From NCBI RefSeq assembly GCF_003952185.1, contig NZ_RXFS01000011.1:1-64000 (forward strand): a DNA stretch of 64,000 nucleotides. The letters are read 5' to 3'. The notes beneath the pieces are model-generated. The model was not told the DNA's origin, searched no databases, and worked only from the letters and a program-made list of their open reading frames with translations. The stretch's first letter is position 1; each line of letters begins with the position of its first letter. The DNA comes from Variovorax sp. 679 (GTDB taxonomy: Bacteria; Pseudomonadota; Gammaproteobacteria; Burkholderiales; Burkholderiaceae_C). Both the position numbers and the translations under genes were made by a program. This document shows, piece by piece, positions 21,689 to 30,053 of the stretch.

Positions 21689-22072
21689 ATGAAGCTCCAG
21701 CCCGACAAATCCGACGCTCAGTCTCTCACCGCACACGGCCCCGGCTGGGTGGCCATCAACAACGAAAAAGTCGAAGGCAGCGTGGTGGTTGGCTCACGCG
21801 GCGAGCGCTTCGAATGGAATTGCTCGAGCTTCGACCAGCTCGGCCCCGAACATTTCGCGCAACTGGCGGCCCTGGGCGCCGAATTGATCATTTTCGGCAG
21901 CGGAAACCGCATCCGCTTCCCCCAGCCCGCCTGGCTGAAGCCGCTGATGGCCCAGCGTACCGGCGTCGAAACCATGGACACCGCGGCAGCCTGCCGGACC
22001 TACAACATCCTGGCCGGAGAAGGCCGGCACGTGATCGCGGCCCTGCTGGTGGAGAGCCCCGCGGGTGGCTGA
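21689..22072 (+). CDS. Mth938-like domain protein (DUF498 family)
   Basis: A 127-residue protein of the Mth938/NDUFAF3 fold. The pattern VVVGSRGERFEWNCSSFDQL, then LIIFGSGNRIRFP and a late GVETMDTAAACRTYNILAGEGR is the family signature. Mitochondrial relatives act in complex I assembly; bacterial members are uncharacterised, so I assign only the fold. The start at 21689 is used because it follows a consensus -10 box at short range. It is followed, after 150 bases, by the peroxiredoxin gene. Confidence 0.85.
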   Translation: MKLQPDKSDAQSLTAHGPGWVAINNEKVEGSVVVGSRGERFEWNCSSFDQLGPEHFAQLAALGAELIIFGSGNRIRFPQPAWLKPLMAQRTGVETMDTAAACRTYNILAGEGRHVIAALLVESPAGG

Positions 22073-22222
22073 GAGGGGTGTTTTCGGGGTAAAATACCGG
22101 GTTGCGAACAGGCCAGCTACCCCAAAGTTAGCAACGACCAATCCTCCACTCTTTAGAGCAAGCCCTGTCCGAAACGGGGCGAGAGGGCTCGGGAGCGGAA
22201 TCTAACGGAGAAAACAAGTTTC

Positions 22223-22699
22223 ATGGCGATCGTTGTCAACAAACCCATTCCTGAATTCGACGCCAACGCCACGGGCGGCATCAAGGTCTCGAATACCTCG
22301 CACCTCGGCCACGTGCTGGTCATGTATTTTTACCCGAAAGATAACACTCCGGGTTGCACCACCGAAGCCATGCAGTTCCGCGACCGCTACAAGGACTTCG
22401 AAAAAGCCGGCGCCACGGTGTTCGGCGTGTCCCGCGACAACATGAAGTCGCACGACGAATTCAAGGCCAAGCTCGAGCTGCCCTTCGAGCTCATCGCCGA
22501 CACCGAAGAAAAGATGTGCCACATGTTCGGCGTGGTCAAGAACAAGATCATGTACGGCAAGAAGGTCAAGGGCATCGAACGCAGCACCTTCCTGATCGGT
22601 GCCGACGGCATCCTGAAGGCCGAATGGCGCGGGCTCAAGGTTCCCGGCCATGTCGACGACGTGCTCAAGGCCGTCAAGGCACTCAAGAAGGCCGCCTGA
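22223..22699 (+). CDS. bcp: Thiol peroxidase, Bcp/PrxQ-type peroxiredoxin
   Basis: A 158-residue peroxiredoxin reducing peroxides with thioredoxin. The peroxidatic Cys45 is in YPKDNTPGCTTEAM, where the usual Bcp resolving Cys five residues later is Met, so it is either a 1-Cys enzyme or resolves with the Cys in EEKMCHMFG near residue 97. The catalytic Thr and Arg (GIERSTFLIG) are present. Start 22223 follows GGAGAAAA. Confidence 0.93.
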   Translation: MAIVVNKPIPEFDANATGGIKVSNTSHLGHVLVMYFYPKDNTPGCTTEAMQFRDRYKDFEKAGATVFGVSRDNMKSHDEFKAKLELPFELIADTEEKMCHMFGVVKNKIMYGKKVKGIERSTFLIGADGILKAEWRGLKVPGHVDDVLKAVKALKKAA

Positions 22700-22731
22700 T
22701 CGTCGCCCGGCAAGCCGGCCGTGCGCTTTTG

Positions 22732-22764
22732 CGCTCCTGCGTGGGAAATGCCCAACGCGGAGCG
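22732..22764 (+). terminator. Strong imperfect hairpin after bcp, no U tract
   Basis: CGCTCC (22732-22737) pairs with GGAGCG (22759-22764), continued by four and three further pairs with single-base bulges. It lies 33 bases past the bcp stop and may protect or end that transcript. Confidence 0.4.
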
Positions 22765-22842
22765 TAAAGAGCCCCTGGCGCGTCATCGGCGGTGTGCATA
22801 ATGGCTTCATGCCGTTGAGCTCCACGACCGCATCCTCCGAAC

Positions 22843-22875
22843 AAAGCCGCCTTGGTCTTCAGGCGGCTTTTTCGT
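22843..22875 (+). terminator. Intrinsic terminator just upstream of phoH
   Basis: AAAGCCGCCT (22843-22852) pairs perfectly with 22861-22870 and runs into a T tract. It ends about 40 bases before the phoH start. A possible -10 (CATAAT, 22797-22802) lies 40 bases upstream of it, so phoH transcripts may have to pass it. Confidence 0.7.
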
Positions 22876-22910
22876 TTTCTGGTTCCCACTTTCTGCGAGC
22901 GATCTGACAC

Positions 22911-24692
22911 ATGCCACTGCCCCCCGCCCCCACGAAACGCGCTGCATTGCTCTCTCCGGACGCACTCGATGCGCCCGCCCGGTCCTCGCACCGGGGTTCG
23001 CGCCGTTCCGGTGATTCGCGCGCTGACGAAGCCGTGGCGCGCAGTCCGCAGCCGCTGGAACTGTTCGACAGCCTTGGCACCGAAGGCGCCGGCGGCGGCG
23101 AAGCCGTGCGCCCCGCGCGCAAGGCCAGATCCAAGACCCCACCCGCACCCGCGCCGGTGAGCACTCCCCAGCCGCAGGCGCTCGTGCAGGTCGAGACGAA
23201 GGCGCCGACCGTCACGCCCTCCCCCGCTCCCGTCGCAACACCCCAGCCGCCGGCACGCCCCAAGCGCAGCAAGTCCACGGGCCCGGCCAAGCTGTTCGTA
23301 CTCGACACGAACGTGCTGCTGCACGACCCCATGTGCCTGTTCCGCTTCGAGGAGCACGACATCTTCCTGCCGATGATCGTGCTGGAGGAGCTCGACGGCC
23401 ACAAGAAGGGCACCACCGAAGTCGCGCGCAACGGCCGCCAGACCAGCCGTACGCTCGACGCGCTGGCCGCCGCCCAGGACGCCGACATCGACAAGGGCCT
23501 GAAGCTCGACACCACCGGCCATCGCGAGGCCGGCGGCCGGCTGTTCTTCCAGACCGCACCCCTCGACTATTCGCTGCCGATCAGCCTGCCCCAGGGCAAG
23601 GCCGACAACCAGATCCTCGGCGTGGTGCACGCGCTGCGCGACGAATACGCCAAGGACCGCCCGGGTCGGCCGAAGCAGGAAGTGGTGCTGGTGTCGAAGG
23701 ACATCAACATGCGCGTCAAGGCGCGCGCCCTGGGCCTGGCCGCCGACGACTACCAGAACGACAAGACGCTGGAAGACGGCGACCTGCTGTACGCCGGCTC
23801 GCTGGCGCTGCCGGCCGACTTCTGGACCCGCCAGAGCAAGACCGTCGAAAGCTGGCAGAGCGGCAGCAGCACCTTCTACCGGATCAGCGGCCCGCTGGTG
23901 CCCAACCTCTTCATCAACCAGTTCGTGTACTTCGAGGCACCCGGCGAGCCGAGCATGTACGCCCGCGTCACCGAGATCCGCGACAAGACCGCTGTGCTCA
24001 AGACGCTCAAGGACTACAGCTCGGGCAAGAACGCGGTCTGGGGCGTGAACACGCGCAACCGCGAGCAGAACTTCGCGATGAACCTGCTGATGGACCCGGA
24101 GATCGACTTCGTCACGCTGACCGGCACCGCCGGCACCGGCAAGACCCTGATGGCGCTGGCCTCCGGCCTCACGCAGGTGCTGGACGACCGTCGCTATACC
24201 GAGATCATCATGACTCGCGCCACCGTGAGCGTGGGCGAGGACATCGGCTTCCTGCCCGGCACCGAAGAGGAAAAGATGGGCCCCTGGATGGGCGCGCTCG
24301 ACGACAACCTCGAGTTCCTGGCCAAGGGCGACGGCGGCGGTGCCGGCGAATGGGGCCGCGCGGCCACCAACGAGCTGATCCGCAGCCGCATCAAGGTCAA
24401 GAGCATGAACTTCATGCGCGGGCGTACCTTCCTCAACAAGTACGTGATCATCGACGAGGCGCAGAACCTCACGCCCAAGCAGATGAAGACGCTGATCACC
24501 CGCGCCGGCCCCGGCACGAAGATCATCTGCATGGGCAACCTCGCGCAGATCGACACGCCGTACCTGACGGAAGGCTCCTCGGGCCTGACCTTCGCGGTCG
24601 ACAAGTTCAAGGGCTGGCCGCACGGCGGCCACATCACGCTGGCGCGCGGCGAACGTTCGCGGCTGGCCGACTTCGCGAGCGACGTGCTCTGA
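22911..24692 (+). CDS. PIN domain-PhoH family ATPase
   Basis: A 593-residue protein of the PhoH2/YlaK type. Residues 1-120 are a disordered Pro/Ala/Arg-rich leader unlike anything known. A PIN ribonuclease domain follows (LFVLDTNVLLHD near 128, then EELDGHKKG and the acidic pair in SKDINMR). The PhoH ATPase follows with Walker A GTAGTGKTLMAL near 406 and Walker B KYVIIDEAQNLTP. The family couples an RNA helicase-like motor to PIN-type RNase activity. There is no good Shine-Dalgarno sequence before the start, and an intrinsic terminator sits just upstream, so its expression may be controlled at that point. Confidence 0.92.
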   Translation: MPLPPAPTKRAALLSPDALDAPARSSHRGSRRSGDSRADEAVARSPQPLELFDSLGTEGAGGGEAVRPARKARSKTPPAPAPVSTPQPQALVQVETKAPTVTPSPAPVATPQPPARPKRSKSTGPAKLFVLDTNVLLHDPMCLFRFEEHDIFLPMIVLEELDGHKKGTTEVARNGRQTSRTLDALAAAQDADIDKGLKLDTTGHREAGGRLFFQTAPLDYSLPISLPQGKADNQILGVVHALRDEYAKDRPGRPKQEVVLVSKDINMRVKARALGLAADDYQNDKTLEDGDLLYAGSLALPADFWTRQSKTVESWQSGSSTFYRISGPLVPNLFINQFVYFEAPGEPSMYARVTEIRDKTAVLKTLKDYSSGKNAVWGVNTRNREQNFAMNLLMDPEIDFVTLTGTAGTGKTLMALASGLTQVLDDRRYTEIIMTRATVSVGEDIGFLPGTEEEKMGPWMGALDDNLEFLAKGDGGGAGEWGRAATNELIRSRIKVKSMNFMRGRTFLNKYVIIDEAQNLTPKQMKTLITRAGPGTKIICMGNLAQIDTPYLTEGSSGLTFAVDKFKGWPHGGHITLARGERSRLADFASDVL

Positions 24693-24715
24693 TCCACGGG
24701 GCAAGGCCCCACGCG

Positions 24716-24752
24716 AGCCCGCGCATGCTCCAAGAGCAGCGCGGGCTTTTTT
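24716..24752 (+). terminator. Intrinsic terminator of phoH
   Basis: AGCCCGCGC (24716-24724) pairs with 24739-24747, followed by six T residues. Confidence 0.85.
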
Positions 24753-24768
24753 CATCCGTGGTGACAGG

Positions 24769-24792
24769 CTACTGACAAGACGCTGTCAGTAG
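24769..24792. promoter_or_regulatory. Perfect 9-base inverted repeat, putative operator of the VOC-EVE-WYL operon
   Basis: CTACTGACA (24769-24777) and its exact reverse complement (24784-24792) are separated by 6 bases. It lies 57 bases before the first gene of an operon that ends with a helix-turn-helix WYL regulator, so autoregulation by that protein is the simplest inference. Confidence 0.6.
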
Positions 24793-24848
24793 GCCGCTCG
24801 CACCATCGGGGCTCCTTCCAACGCAACGAAAGAAAGAGAGAGTCCCGA

Positions 24849-25220
24849 ATGCAAAACGCCATCAGCTGGTTCGAGATCCCGGTCGCCGACATGGACCGCG
24901 CCCAGGCCTTCTACGAGACCGTGCTGGCCCGCAAGCTGCGCCGCGAGAACTTCGGCGGCGAGACGCTGGCCGTATTCCCGCACGACAAGCCCGCCACCGG
25001 CGGCGCGCTGCAGGCCGGCGCCAATGCCAGCGCGCGCGCCGGCACGGGCATCCGCATCTACCTCGACTGCAACCCGAGCATCGACGCCGTGCTCGCGCGC
25101 ATCGAAGCCGCCGGCGGGCAGATCGTGGCACCCAAGTCCGCCCTGCCGCCCGGCCTGGGCTTCATCGCCCGCCTGCGCGACACCGAGGGCAACGAAGTCG
25201 GCCTGCACGCGCAGGAGTGA
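24849..25220 (+). CDS. VOC (glyoxalase/bleomycin-resistance fold) family protein
   Basis: A 123-residue single VOC module. It opens SWFEIPVADMDRAQAFYETVL, the usual first beta-alpha-beta, and ends with GFIARLRDTEGNEVGLHAQ, which supplies the late Glu ligand. Members range from metal enzymes to antibiotic-binding proteins; the reaction is not readable. It is the first gene of a compact rightward operon (VOC, EVE, GyrI-like, Atl-like, WYL regulator) behind a perfect inverted repeat. Confidence 0.85.
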   Translation: MQNAISWFEIPVADMDRAQAFYETVLARKLRRENFGGETLAVFPHDKPATGGALQAGANASARAGTGIRIYLDCNPSIDAVLARIEAAGGQIVAPKSALPPGLGFIARLRDTEGNEVGLHAQE

Positions 25221-25226
25221 TCCGCC

Positions 25227-25676
25227 GTGGCACAGCGCAACTGGATCGCCGTGGCCAGCGCCGAGCATGCGCGGCGCGGCCGCGACCATCGGCCGCTCGG
25301 CTTCCTGCAGGTCGGCCATGGCAAGCATGCGCCGCTCAAGCGGCTCTCGGCGGGCGACCGCGTGGCGTACTACTCGCCAGCCACGGTGTTCGGGGGCACG
25401 GACAAGCTGCAGAGCTTCGTGTCGATCGGCATCGTGCAGCCCGGCGAGCCGTACGAGTTCGACATGGGCAACGGCTTCGTGCCATGGCGGCGCGACGTGA
25501 TCTATGCAGCCTCGCACGAGGCGCCGATTGCACCGCTGATCGAGCGCCTCGTTTTCATCGAGAACCCCAAGCAATGGGGTTACAAATTCCGCTTCGGCAT
25601 GTTCGATGTCAGCGACGCCGACATGAAGCTGATCGCCCAGGCCATGAAGGCCGATCTAAAAACACTATTGCTCTGA
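25227..25676 (+). CDS. EVE domain protein (UPF0310 type)
   Basis: A 149-residue protein starting at GTG 25227, 6 bases after the VOC stop. The N-terminal RNWIAVASAEHARRG, GDRVAYYSPATVFGG and the late KQWGYKFRFGMFDV are the UPF0310/EVE pattern. EVE domains belong to the PUA/YTH fold group and bind modified bases in DNA or RNA; in bacteria they occur in restriction and stress contexts. Its neighbours here include an Atl-like alkylated-DNA protein, which suggests a nucleic-acid role. The ligand is unknown. Confidence 0.85.
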   Translation: MAQRNWIAVASAEHARRGRDHRPLGFLQVGHGKHAPLKRLSAGDRVAYYSPATVFGGTDKLQSFVSIGIVQPGEPYEFDMGNGFVPWRRDVIYAASHEAPIAPLIERLVFIENPKQWGYKFRFGMFDVSDADMKLIAQAMKADLKTLLL

Positions 25677-25687
25677 GGAGAAAGCAC

Positions 25688-26137
25688 ATGGAACCCGTTC
25701 GCCAGCATCAGGCAGCCTTTCGCATCGCAGGCCTCACCGTCCGCACCACCAACCGCGAGGAGATGAATCCCGCAACAGCCCGCCTCGGGGCGCTGTGGGG
25801 CCGATTCTTCGGCGAAAAGATCGCTGAATCGACACCCGGCCGCACCGGCGACGAGCGCATCTTCGGCGCCTATTCGGCCTACGAATCGGACGCCCACGGC
25901 GCCTTCGACGTGACGGCGGGCGTCGCCGTCTCGGGCGAAGCCGGCAGCCTCGCCATCGAGGCCGGAGACTACCTCGTCTTCACCGGCCAGGGCGAGATGC
26001 CGCAGATGGTGATCGCCACCTGGCAGCGCATCTGGCAGTATTTCGAGGCGCACCCGGAAATCGCACGCAGCTACCGCAGCGATTTCGAAGCCTACGAAGG
26101 ACCTGACAAGGTGGCGATCCACATCGGAGTTTCATGA
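25688..26137 (+). CDS. GyrI-like effector-binding domain protein
   Basis: A 149-residue protein with the AraC effector-binding (GyrI-like/SHS2) fold: FRIAGLTVRTTNREEM at the start, LWGRFF, a long variable loop, then DYLVFTGQGEMPQMVIATWQRIWQYF. No DNA-binding domain is present, so it is a stand-alone small-molecule binder, like the proteins that sequester toxins or drugs. The start at 25688 follows GAGGAGAAA. Its stop overlaps the next gene by ATGA. Confidence 0.82.
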   Translation: MEPVRQHQAAFRIAGLTVRTTNREEMNPATARLGALWGRFFGEKIAESTPGRTGDERIFGAYSAYESDAHGAFDVTAGVAVSGEAGSLAIEAGDYLVFTGQGEMPQMVIATWQRIWQYFEAHPEIARSYRSDFEAYEGPDKVAIHIGVS

Positions 26138-26601
26138 GCCTCAAGAAGAGCTGGCGCGACCGCCTGGCCAGCTACCCTCACCTGCCGAACGTCAAGGAGA
26201 TTCCCGCCGCCATGCGCCCCCGGCACGGCGAGGGAACCATCGCCACGCCGTCGCCGCAGGAAGTGGAAGCCGCGATGCGCAGCATCCCGGAAGGCCGGCT
26301 CGCGACGGTGATGGGCATCGGCGAGGAGATCGCGCTGCGCCACCAGGCAACCATCGGCTGCACCGTGACCACGGCGATCTTCGCGCACATGGTCGCGCAT
26401 GCCGCCGAGGAGGCGTCCGACGCAGAGAGCTGCACACCCTGGTGGCGCACCCTCAAGATCGGCGGCGAGCTCAACGCAAAGTATCCCGGGGGCGTCGAGG
26501 CGCAGATGTCGAGGCTCGAGGCCGAAGGCCACACGGTCGCGCAGCGCGGCAAGCGCTACTTCGTCGAAGACTTCGCGAAGAAGCTCACCGGAATCCGCTG
26601 A
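26134..26601 (+). CDS. MGMT/Atl-like family protein
   Basis: A 155-residue protein related to the DNA-binding domain of O6-methylguanine-DNA methyltransferase. The segment IPEGRLATVMGIGEEIALRH corresponds to the helix-turn-helix entry of that fold. The expected PCHR acceptor-cysteine motif is absent; instead HQATIGCTVTTAIFAH has a Cys in a different context. It is therefore probably a lesion-recognising or structural relative, not a suicidal methyltransferase; this is inference. It is translationally coupled to the gene before it (ATGA) and the next gene (TGATG). Confidence 0.72.
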   Translation: MSLKKSWRDRLASYPHLPNVKEIPAAMRPRHGEGTIATPSPQEVEAAMRSIPEGRLATVMGIGEEIALRHQATIGCTVTTAIFAHMVAHAAEEASDAESCTPWWRTLKIGGELNAKYPGGVEAQMSRLEAEGHTVAQRGKRYFVEDFAKKLTGIR

Positions 26602-27362
26602 TGCGCCGCGCCGACCGCCTGTTCCAGCTCGTGCAGCTCATCCGGGGGCGCCGGCTGACCACGGCCGCGTTCCTGGCGCAGCGCCTCGAAGTGTCGGAGC
26701 GCACCGTGTACCGCGACGTGGCCGATCTCCAGCACCAGGGCGTGCCCATCGAGGGCGAGGCCGGCGTGGGCTACCGGCTGGGCGCCGGCTTCGAGCTGCC
26801 GCCGTTGATGTTCACGCAGGACGAGGCTTCGGCGCTGGTGGCTGCAGCGCGGCTCGCACAGAGCTGGGTCGATCCGGCACTGGCACGCGACATCGAGACC
26901 GGGCTGGGCAAGATCCTGTCTGTGCTGCCGTCGGCGGCACGGGTCTCGGCCGAGGCGCTTGCGCTCTACGCGCCGGGGCTGGGCCTGGACGACGCCCTGC
27001 GCGCACGGCTGCAGACCTTGCGCGAAGCGACCCAGTCGCACAGCAAGCTGCGGCTGCACTACCGCGACGTGTCGGGCGATGCCAGCGAGCGCACCGTACG
27101 ACCGCTCGGCTGCTTCTACTGGGGCAAGGTCTGGACGCTCTCGACCTGGTGCGAACTGCGCAACGATTTCCGGGGCTTCCGCCTGGATCGCATGGACGCG
27201 ATCGAGGTTCTGCCGGAACGCTTCCGCGACGAGCCGGGAAAGACATTGGCCGACCTGCTGCGGCAGGTCCAGGCCGAAGCGGTGCAAGGCAAGGTCATGC
27301 CGCAAAAGCCGCATGCCCTGCCGCCCTGGACCAACGAAGGCAGCGGCAACAGCTCCGGCTGA
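26601..27362 (+). CDS. YafY-type HTH and WYL domain transcriptional regulator
   Basis: A 253-residue regulator. The N-terminal winged helix-turn-helix (residues 1-60) contains RRLTTAAFLAQRLEVSERTV and YRDVADLQHQGVPI, as in the DeoR/YafY group. A WYL sensor domain follows (about 135-215: KLRLHYRD, then RPLGCFYWGKVWTLSTWCEL). WYL proteins bind nucleic acids or nucleotides and often govern DNA-damage or defence genes. It is the last gene of the five-gene operon and is the obvious candidate to bind the inverted repeat at 24769-24792. Confidence 0.9.
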   Translation: MRRADRLFQLVQLIRGRRLTTAAFLAQRLEVSERTVYRDVADLQHQGVPIEGEAGVGYRLGAGFELPPLMFTQDEASALVAAARLAQSWVDPALARDIETGLGKILSVLPSAARVSAEALALYAPGLGLDDALRARLQTLREATQSHSKLRLHYRDVSGDASERTVRPLGCFYWGKVWTLSTWCELRNDFRGFRLDRMDAIEVLPERFRDEPGKTLADLLRQVQAEAVQGKVMPQKPHALPPWTNEGSGNSSG

Positions 27363-27380
27363 CGACGGCCAGGCGCCCCG

Positions 27381-28787
27381 TCAGTACTCGTCGTTGTTGC
27401 TGTAGCCGACCAGGTTTTCGAACTTGGTGAGCGGCTTCAGGAAACCGAGCTTGACGGTGCCGGTCGGGCCGTTACGGTGCTTGCTGATGATCACCTCGGC
27501 CACGCCCGGCTCCTTCGACTCCTTGTTGTAGTAGTCGTCGCGGTAGATGAACATGATGATGTCCGCGTCCTGCTCGATGGCGCCGGATTCGCGCAAGTCG
27601 CTCATCATGGGGCGCTTGTCGGTGCGGCTCTCCACGCCGCGGCTGAGCTGCGACAGCGCGATCACCGGGCACTTCAGCTCCTTGGCCAGCATCTTCAGGC
27701 CGCGCGAGATTTCGCCCACGGCCGTGGCGCGGTTCTCGTCGCCCGAGCTGCTGGTCGACATGAGCTGCAGGTAGTCGACCACGATCAGGCCCAGCCGGCC
27801 GTACTGGCGCGCCAGTCGGCGCGCGTTGGCGCGCAGTTCGCTGGTCGAGAGGCCCGGCGTCTCGTCGATGTGCAGCGACACGGTGCGCAGCTTCTCGATG
27901 GCTTCGGTCAGGCGCGGCCACTCTTCGTCGGTGAGCTTGCCGGTGCGCAGATGCCCCTGGTCGATGCGGCCGATGGAGCCCACGATACGCACCGCCAGCT
28001 GGGCGGCGCCCATTTCCATGGAGAACACGGCCACGGGCAGGCCCTCGTCGAGCGCCACGTGCTCGGCGATGTTGATCGCGAGCGAGGTCTTGCCCATCGA
28101 GGGGCGCGCGGCCAGCACGATCATGTCGCCCGGCTGCAGGCCGGAGGTCATCTTGTCGAAGTCATTGAAGCCGGTGCGAACGCCCGTGATGTCGTTCGGG
28201 TTCTCGGCCATTTCCGTCACGCGGTCGAGCAGGTCGACCACCAGGGCATCCATGCTCTGGAAGCCCTGCTTCATCCGCGTGCCTTCTTCGCCGATGTTGA
28301 AGATCTTCTGCTCGGCTTCGTCGAGGATCTTGTCGACCGCCTTGCCTTGCGGGTTGAAGGCGTTGGTCGCGATCTCGTCGCTGGCGGTGACCAGCTTGCG
28401 CAGGATCGAGCGCTCGCGCACGATCTCGGCGTAGCGGCGGATGTTGCTCGCACTGGGCACGTACTGCGCGAGCGAGTTCAGGTAGACCAGTCCGCCGATC
28501 TCGTCGGCCTTGCCGAGGTTCTGCAGCTGCTCGTAGACGGTGATCACGTCGGCCGGCTTGCTGGCGTTGATCAGCCCGCCGATGGCCGCGTAGATCAGCT
28601 TGTGCTCATGGCGGTAGAAGTCGCCGTCGACCAGCAGGTCGCCCATGCGGTCCCAGGCGCCGTTGTCGAGCAGCAGGCCGCCGAGCACGCTCGATTCGGC
28701 CTCGATGGAGTGAGGCGGAATGCGCAGCTGAGCGACTTGGCGATCGGCCGACGGGTCATTGTCGGCATAGGAGAAAACGGCGGACAT
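27381..28787 (-). CDS. dnaB: Replicative DNA helicase DnaB
   Basis: A 468-residue hexameric 5'-3' helicase of the replication fork. The N-terminal domain (about 20-120) contains PPHSIEAESSVLGGLLLDN; the RecA-like domain has Walker A AARPSMGKTSLAINIAEH near residue 230, followed by VDYLQLM and the arginine-finger region. The start at 28787 follows an AGGGAAG ribosome site; an in-frame ATG at 28802 is less likely. It lies downstream of rpsF-priB-rpsR-rplI with a terminator in between, so part of its expression probably comes from its own promoter. The gap 28788-28966 otherwise holds only that terminator. Confidence 0.97.
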   Translation of the reverse strand: MSAVFSYADNDPSADRQVAQLRIPPHSIEAESSVLGGLLLDNGAWDRMGDLLVDGDFYRHEHKLIYAAIGGLINASKPADVITVYEQLQNLGKADEIGGLVYLNSLAQYVPSASNIRRYAEIVRERSILRKLVTASDEIATNAFNPQGKAVDKILDEAEQKIFNIGEEGTRMKQGFQSMDALVVDLLDRVTEMAENPNDITGVRTGFNDFDKMTSGLQPGDMIVLAARPSMGKTSLAINIAEHVALDEGLPVAVFSMEMGAAQLAVRIVGSIGRIDQGHLRTGKLTDEEWPRLTEAIEKLRTVSLHIDETPGLSTSELRANARRLARQYGRLGLIVVDYLQLMSTSSSGDENRATAVGEISRGLKMLAKELKCPVIALSQLSRGVESRTDKRPMMSDLRESGAIEQDADIIMFIYRDDYYNKESKEPGVAEVIISKHRNGPTGTVKLGFLKPLTKFENLVGYSNNDEY

Positions 28788-28906
28788 GGACTTCCCTTGC
28801 AACCCTGCATGCTAAGCCGCGCAGGTCGATGCGAGTGTGGACAAGGTTGTGAATAAACGGTGATCTTCCAGTGCAATCGGCTGGAAAAGACGGGACAACC
28901 TCGGCG

Positions 28907-28939
28907 CGGAAAAAGAAAAGCCGCCCGAAGGCGGCTTTT
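28907..28939 (-). terminator. Intrinsic terminator after rplI
   Basis: AAAAGCCGCC (28916-28925) and its complement (28930-28939) form a tight stem with a CGAA-type tetraloop; reading leftward it is followed by a U-rich tract. It ends the rpsF-priB-rpsR-rplI unit. Confidence 0.85.
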
Positions 28940-28966
28940 GTGCAGCGCACGAGGCGCTGTGGACAA

Positions 28967-29419
28967 TCAGGCGGTTTCGCCGTAGACCGTCACGGTGATG
29001 TCGACCACCACGTCGGTGTGCAGGGCAACGCTCACGGTGCTGTCGCCGACGACCTTGATCGGGCCGTTGGGCAGGCGAACCTGCGACTTGACAACCTTGT
29101 AGCCTTGCTTGCCCAGCTCTTCGGCGATGTCGCCGTTGGTGACCGAGCCGAACAGACGGCCGTCGACGCCAGCCTTTTGCGTCAGCTTGATGGTCGTGCC
29201 ACCAAGCTTTTCGCCTTGAGCTTGCGATTCGGCCAGCTTGGCGGCAGCAGCCTTTTCGAGTTCGGCGCGCTTGGCTTCGAATTCGGCCTTGTTGGCGGCG
29301 GTGGCGCGACGGGCCAGACCCGTCGGGATCAGGAAGTTGCGAGCGTAGCCGTCCTTGACCTTGACGATATCGCCCAGGGCACCGACGTTGACAACCTTGT
29401 CCAGAAGAATGATTTGCAT
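28967..29419 (-). CDS. rplI: 50S ribosomal protein L9
   Basis: A 150-residue L9. The N-terminal domain MQIILLDKVVNVGALGDIVKVKDGYARNFLIP is the family signature (conserved G-x-G-D and the YARNFL turn), followed by the long exposed alpha-helix rich in Ala/Glu/Lys and the C-terminal rRNA-binding domain. It is the last of four genes transcribed from the rpsF promoter. Confidence 0.98.
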   Translation of the reverse strand: MQIILLDKVVNVGALGDIVKVKDGYARNFLIPTGLARRATAANKAEFEAKRAELEKAAAAKLAESQAQGEKLGGTTIKLTQKAGVDGRLFGSVTNGDIAEELGKQGYKVVKSQVRLPNGPIKVVGDSTVSVALHTDVVVDITVTVYGETA

Positions 29420-29431
29420 GGTCGGGACTCC

Positions 29432-29713
29432 TTAGACGCGGTGCTGGTCGCTGTACGGCACCATGGCCAGGAAGCGGGCGCGCTTGATGGCGGTGTTCAG
29501 CTGGCGCTGGTAGATCGCGCGCGTGCCGGTCAGGCGGGCGGGGATGATCTTGCCGTTTTCGCTGATGAAGTCACGCAGCGTGTCGATGTCCTTGTAGTCG
29601 ATTTCCTCGACGCCAGCGACAGTGAAGCGGCAGAAGCGCTTGCGCTTGAACAGCAGCGACTGGGTGTTGCGCTTCGGGCGCTTGTCTTTGTTGAATTTCT
29701 TGAACGTGGCCAT
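29432..29713 (-). CDS. rpsR: 30S ribosomal protein S18
   Basis: A 93-residue S18 with the usual RKRFCRFT and the IDYKDIDTLRDFISENGKIIPARLTG core; the C-terminal RARFLAMVPYSDQHRV binds 16S rRNA next to S6. Stop and start spacing to rplI is 12 bases. Confidence 0.98.
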   Translation of the reverse strand: MATFKKFNKDKRPKRNTQSLLFKRKRFCRFTVAGVEEIDYKDIDTLRDFISENGKIIPARLTGTRAIYQRQLNTAIKRARFLAMVPYSDQHRV

Positions 29714-29734
29714 TTCGGGACCTCTTGTCGAAAA

Positions 29735-30049
29735 TTAATCTTGCTGAAAATCCTGGATGTGCAGGACCGGATGCTTGCCGTTGCCCGGTGTCGCGAGGAA
29801 TCCCTGAAAACGCCAGAGACTTCCCATCGACTGCCTTGCGAGCCGTTCGGCGATGGCGCCGAAGGCAACGGCCTTGAGGGCCGTCTTCACCTGCCTGGGC
29901 TTTCCTGCCTCCTGGAGCGTCGACTCATGTTCGAGCTTCAGATCGATGGCTGGCAAGCCGGCTGGCGTGAATCGCAGGGTTCCGAGTTCGGCAACGGAGG
30001 CGGTCAGCAGAAGCTGGTTGACCCCGGTTGCCGCAGCGGCGGCAGTCAC
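29735..30049 (-). CDS. priB: Primosomal replication protein PriB
   Basis: A 104-residue OB-fold single-stranded-DNA-binding protein that helps restart stalled forks with PriA. The pattern NQLLLTASVAELGTLRFTPAGLPAIDLKLEHES is the PriB start, and QSMGSLWRFQGFLAT the late strand. It lies in the normal place between rpsF and rpsR; the gap to rpsF is 4 bases. Confidence 0.93.
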   Translation of the reverse strand: MTAAAAATGVNQLLLTASVAELGTLRFTPAGLPAIDLKLEHESTLQEAGKPRQVKTALKAVAFGAIAERLARQSMGSLWRFQGFLATPGNGKHPVLHIQDFQQD

Positions 30050-30053
30050 GCCA

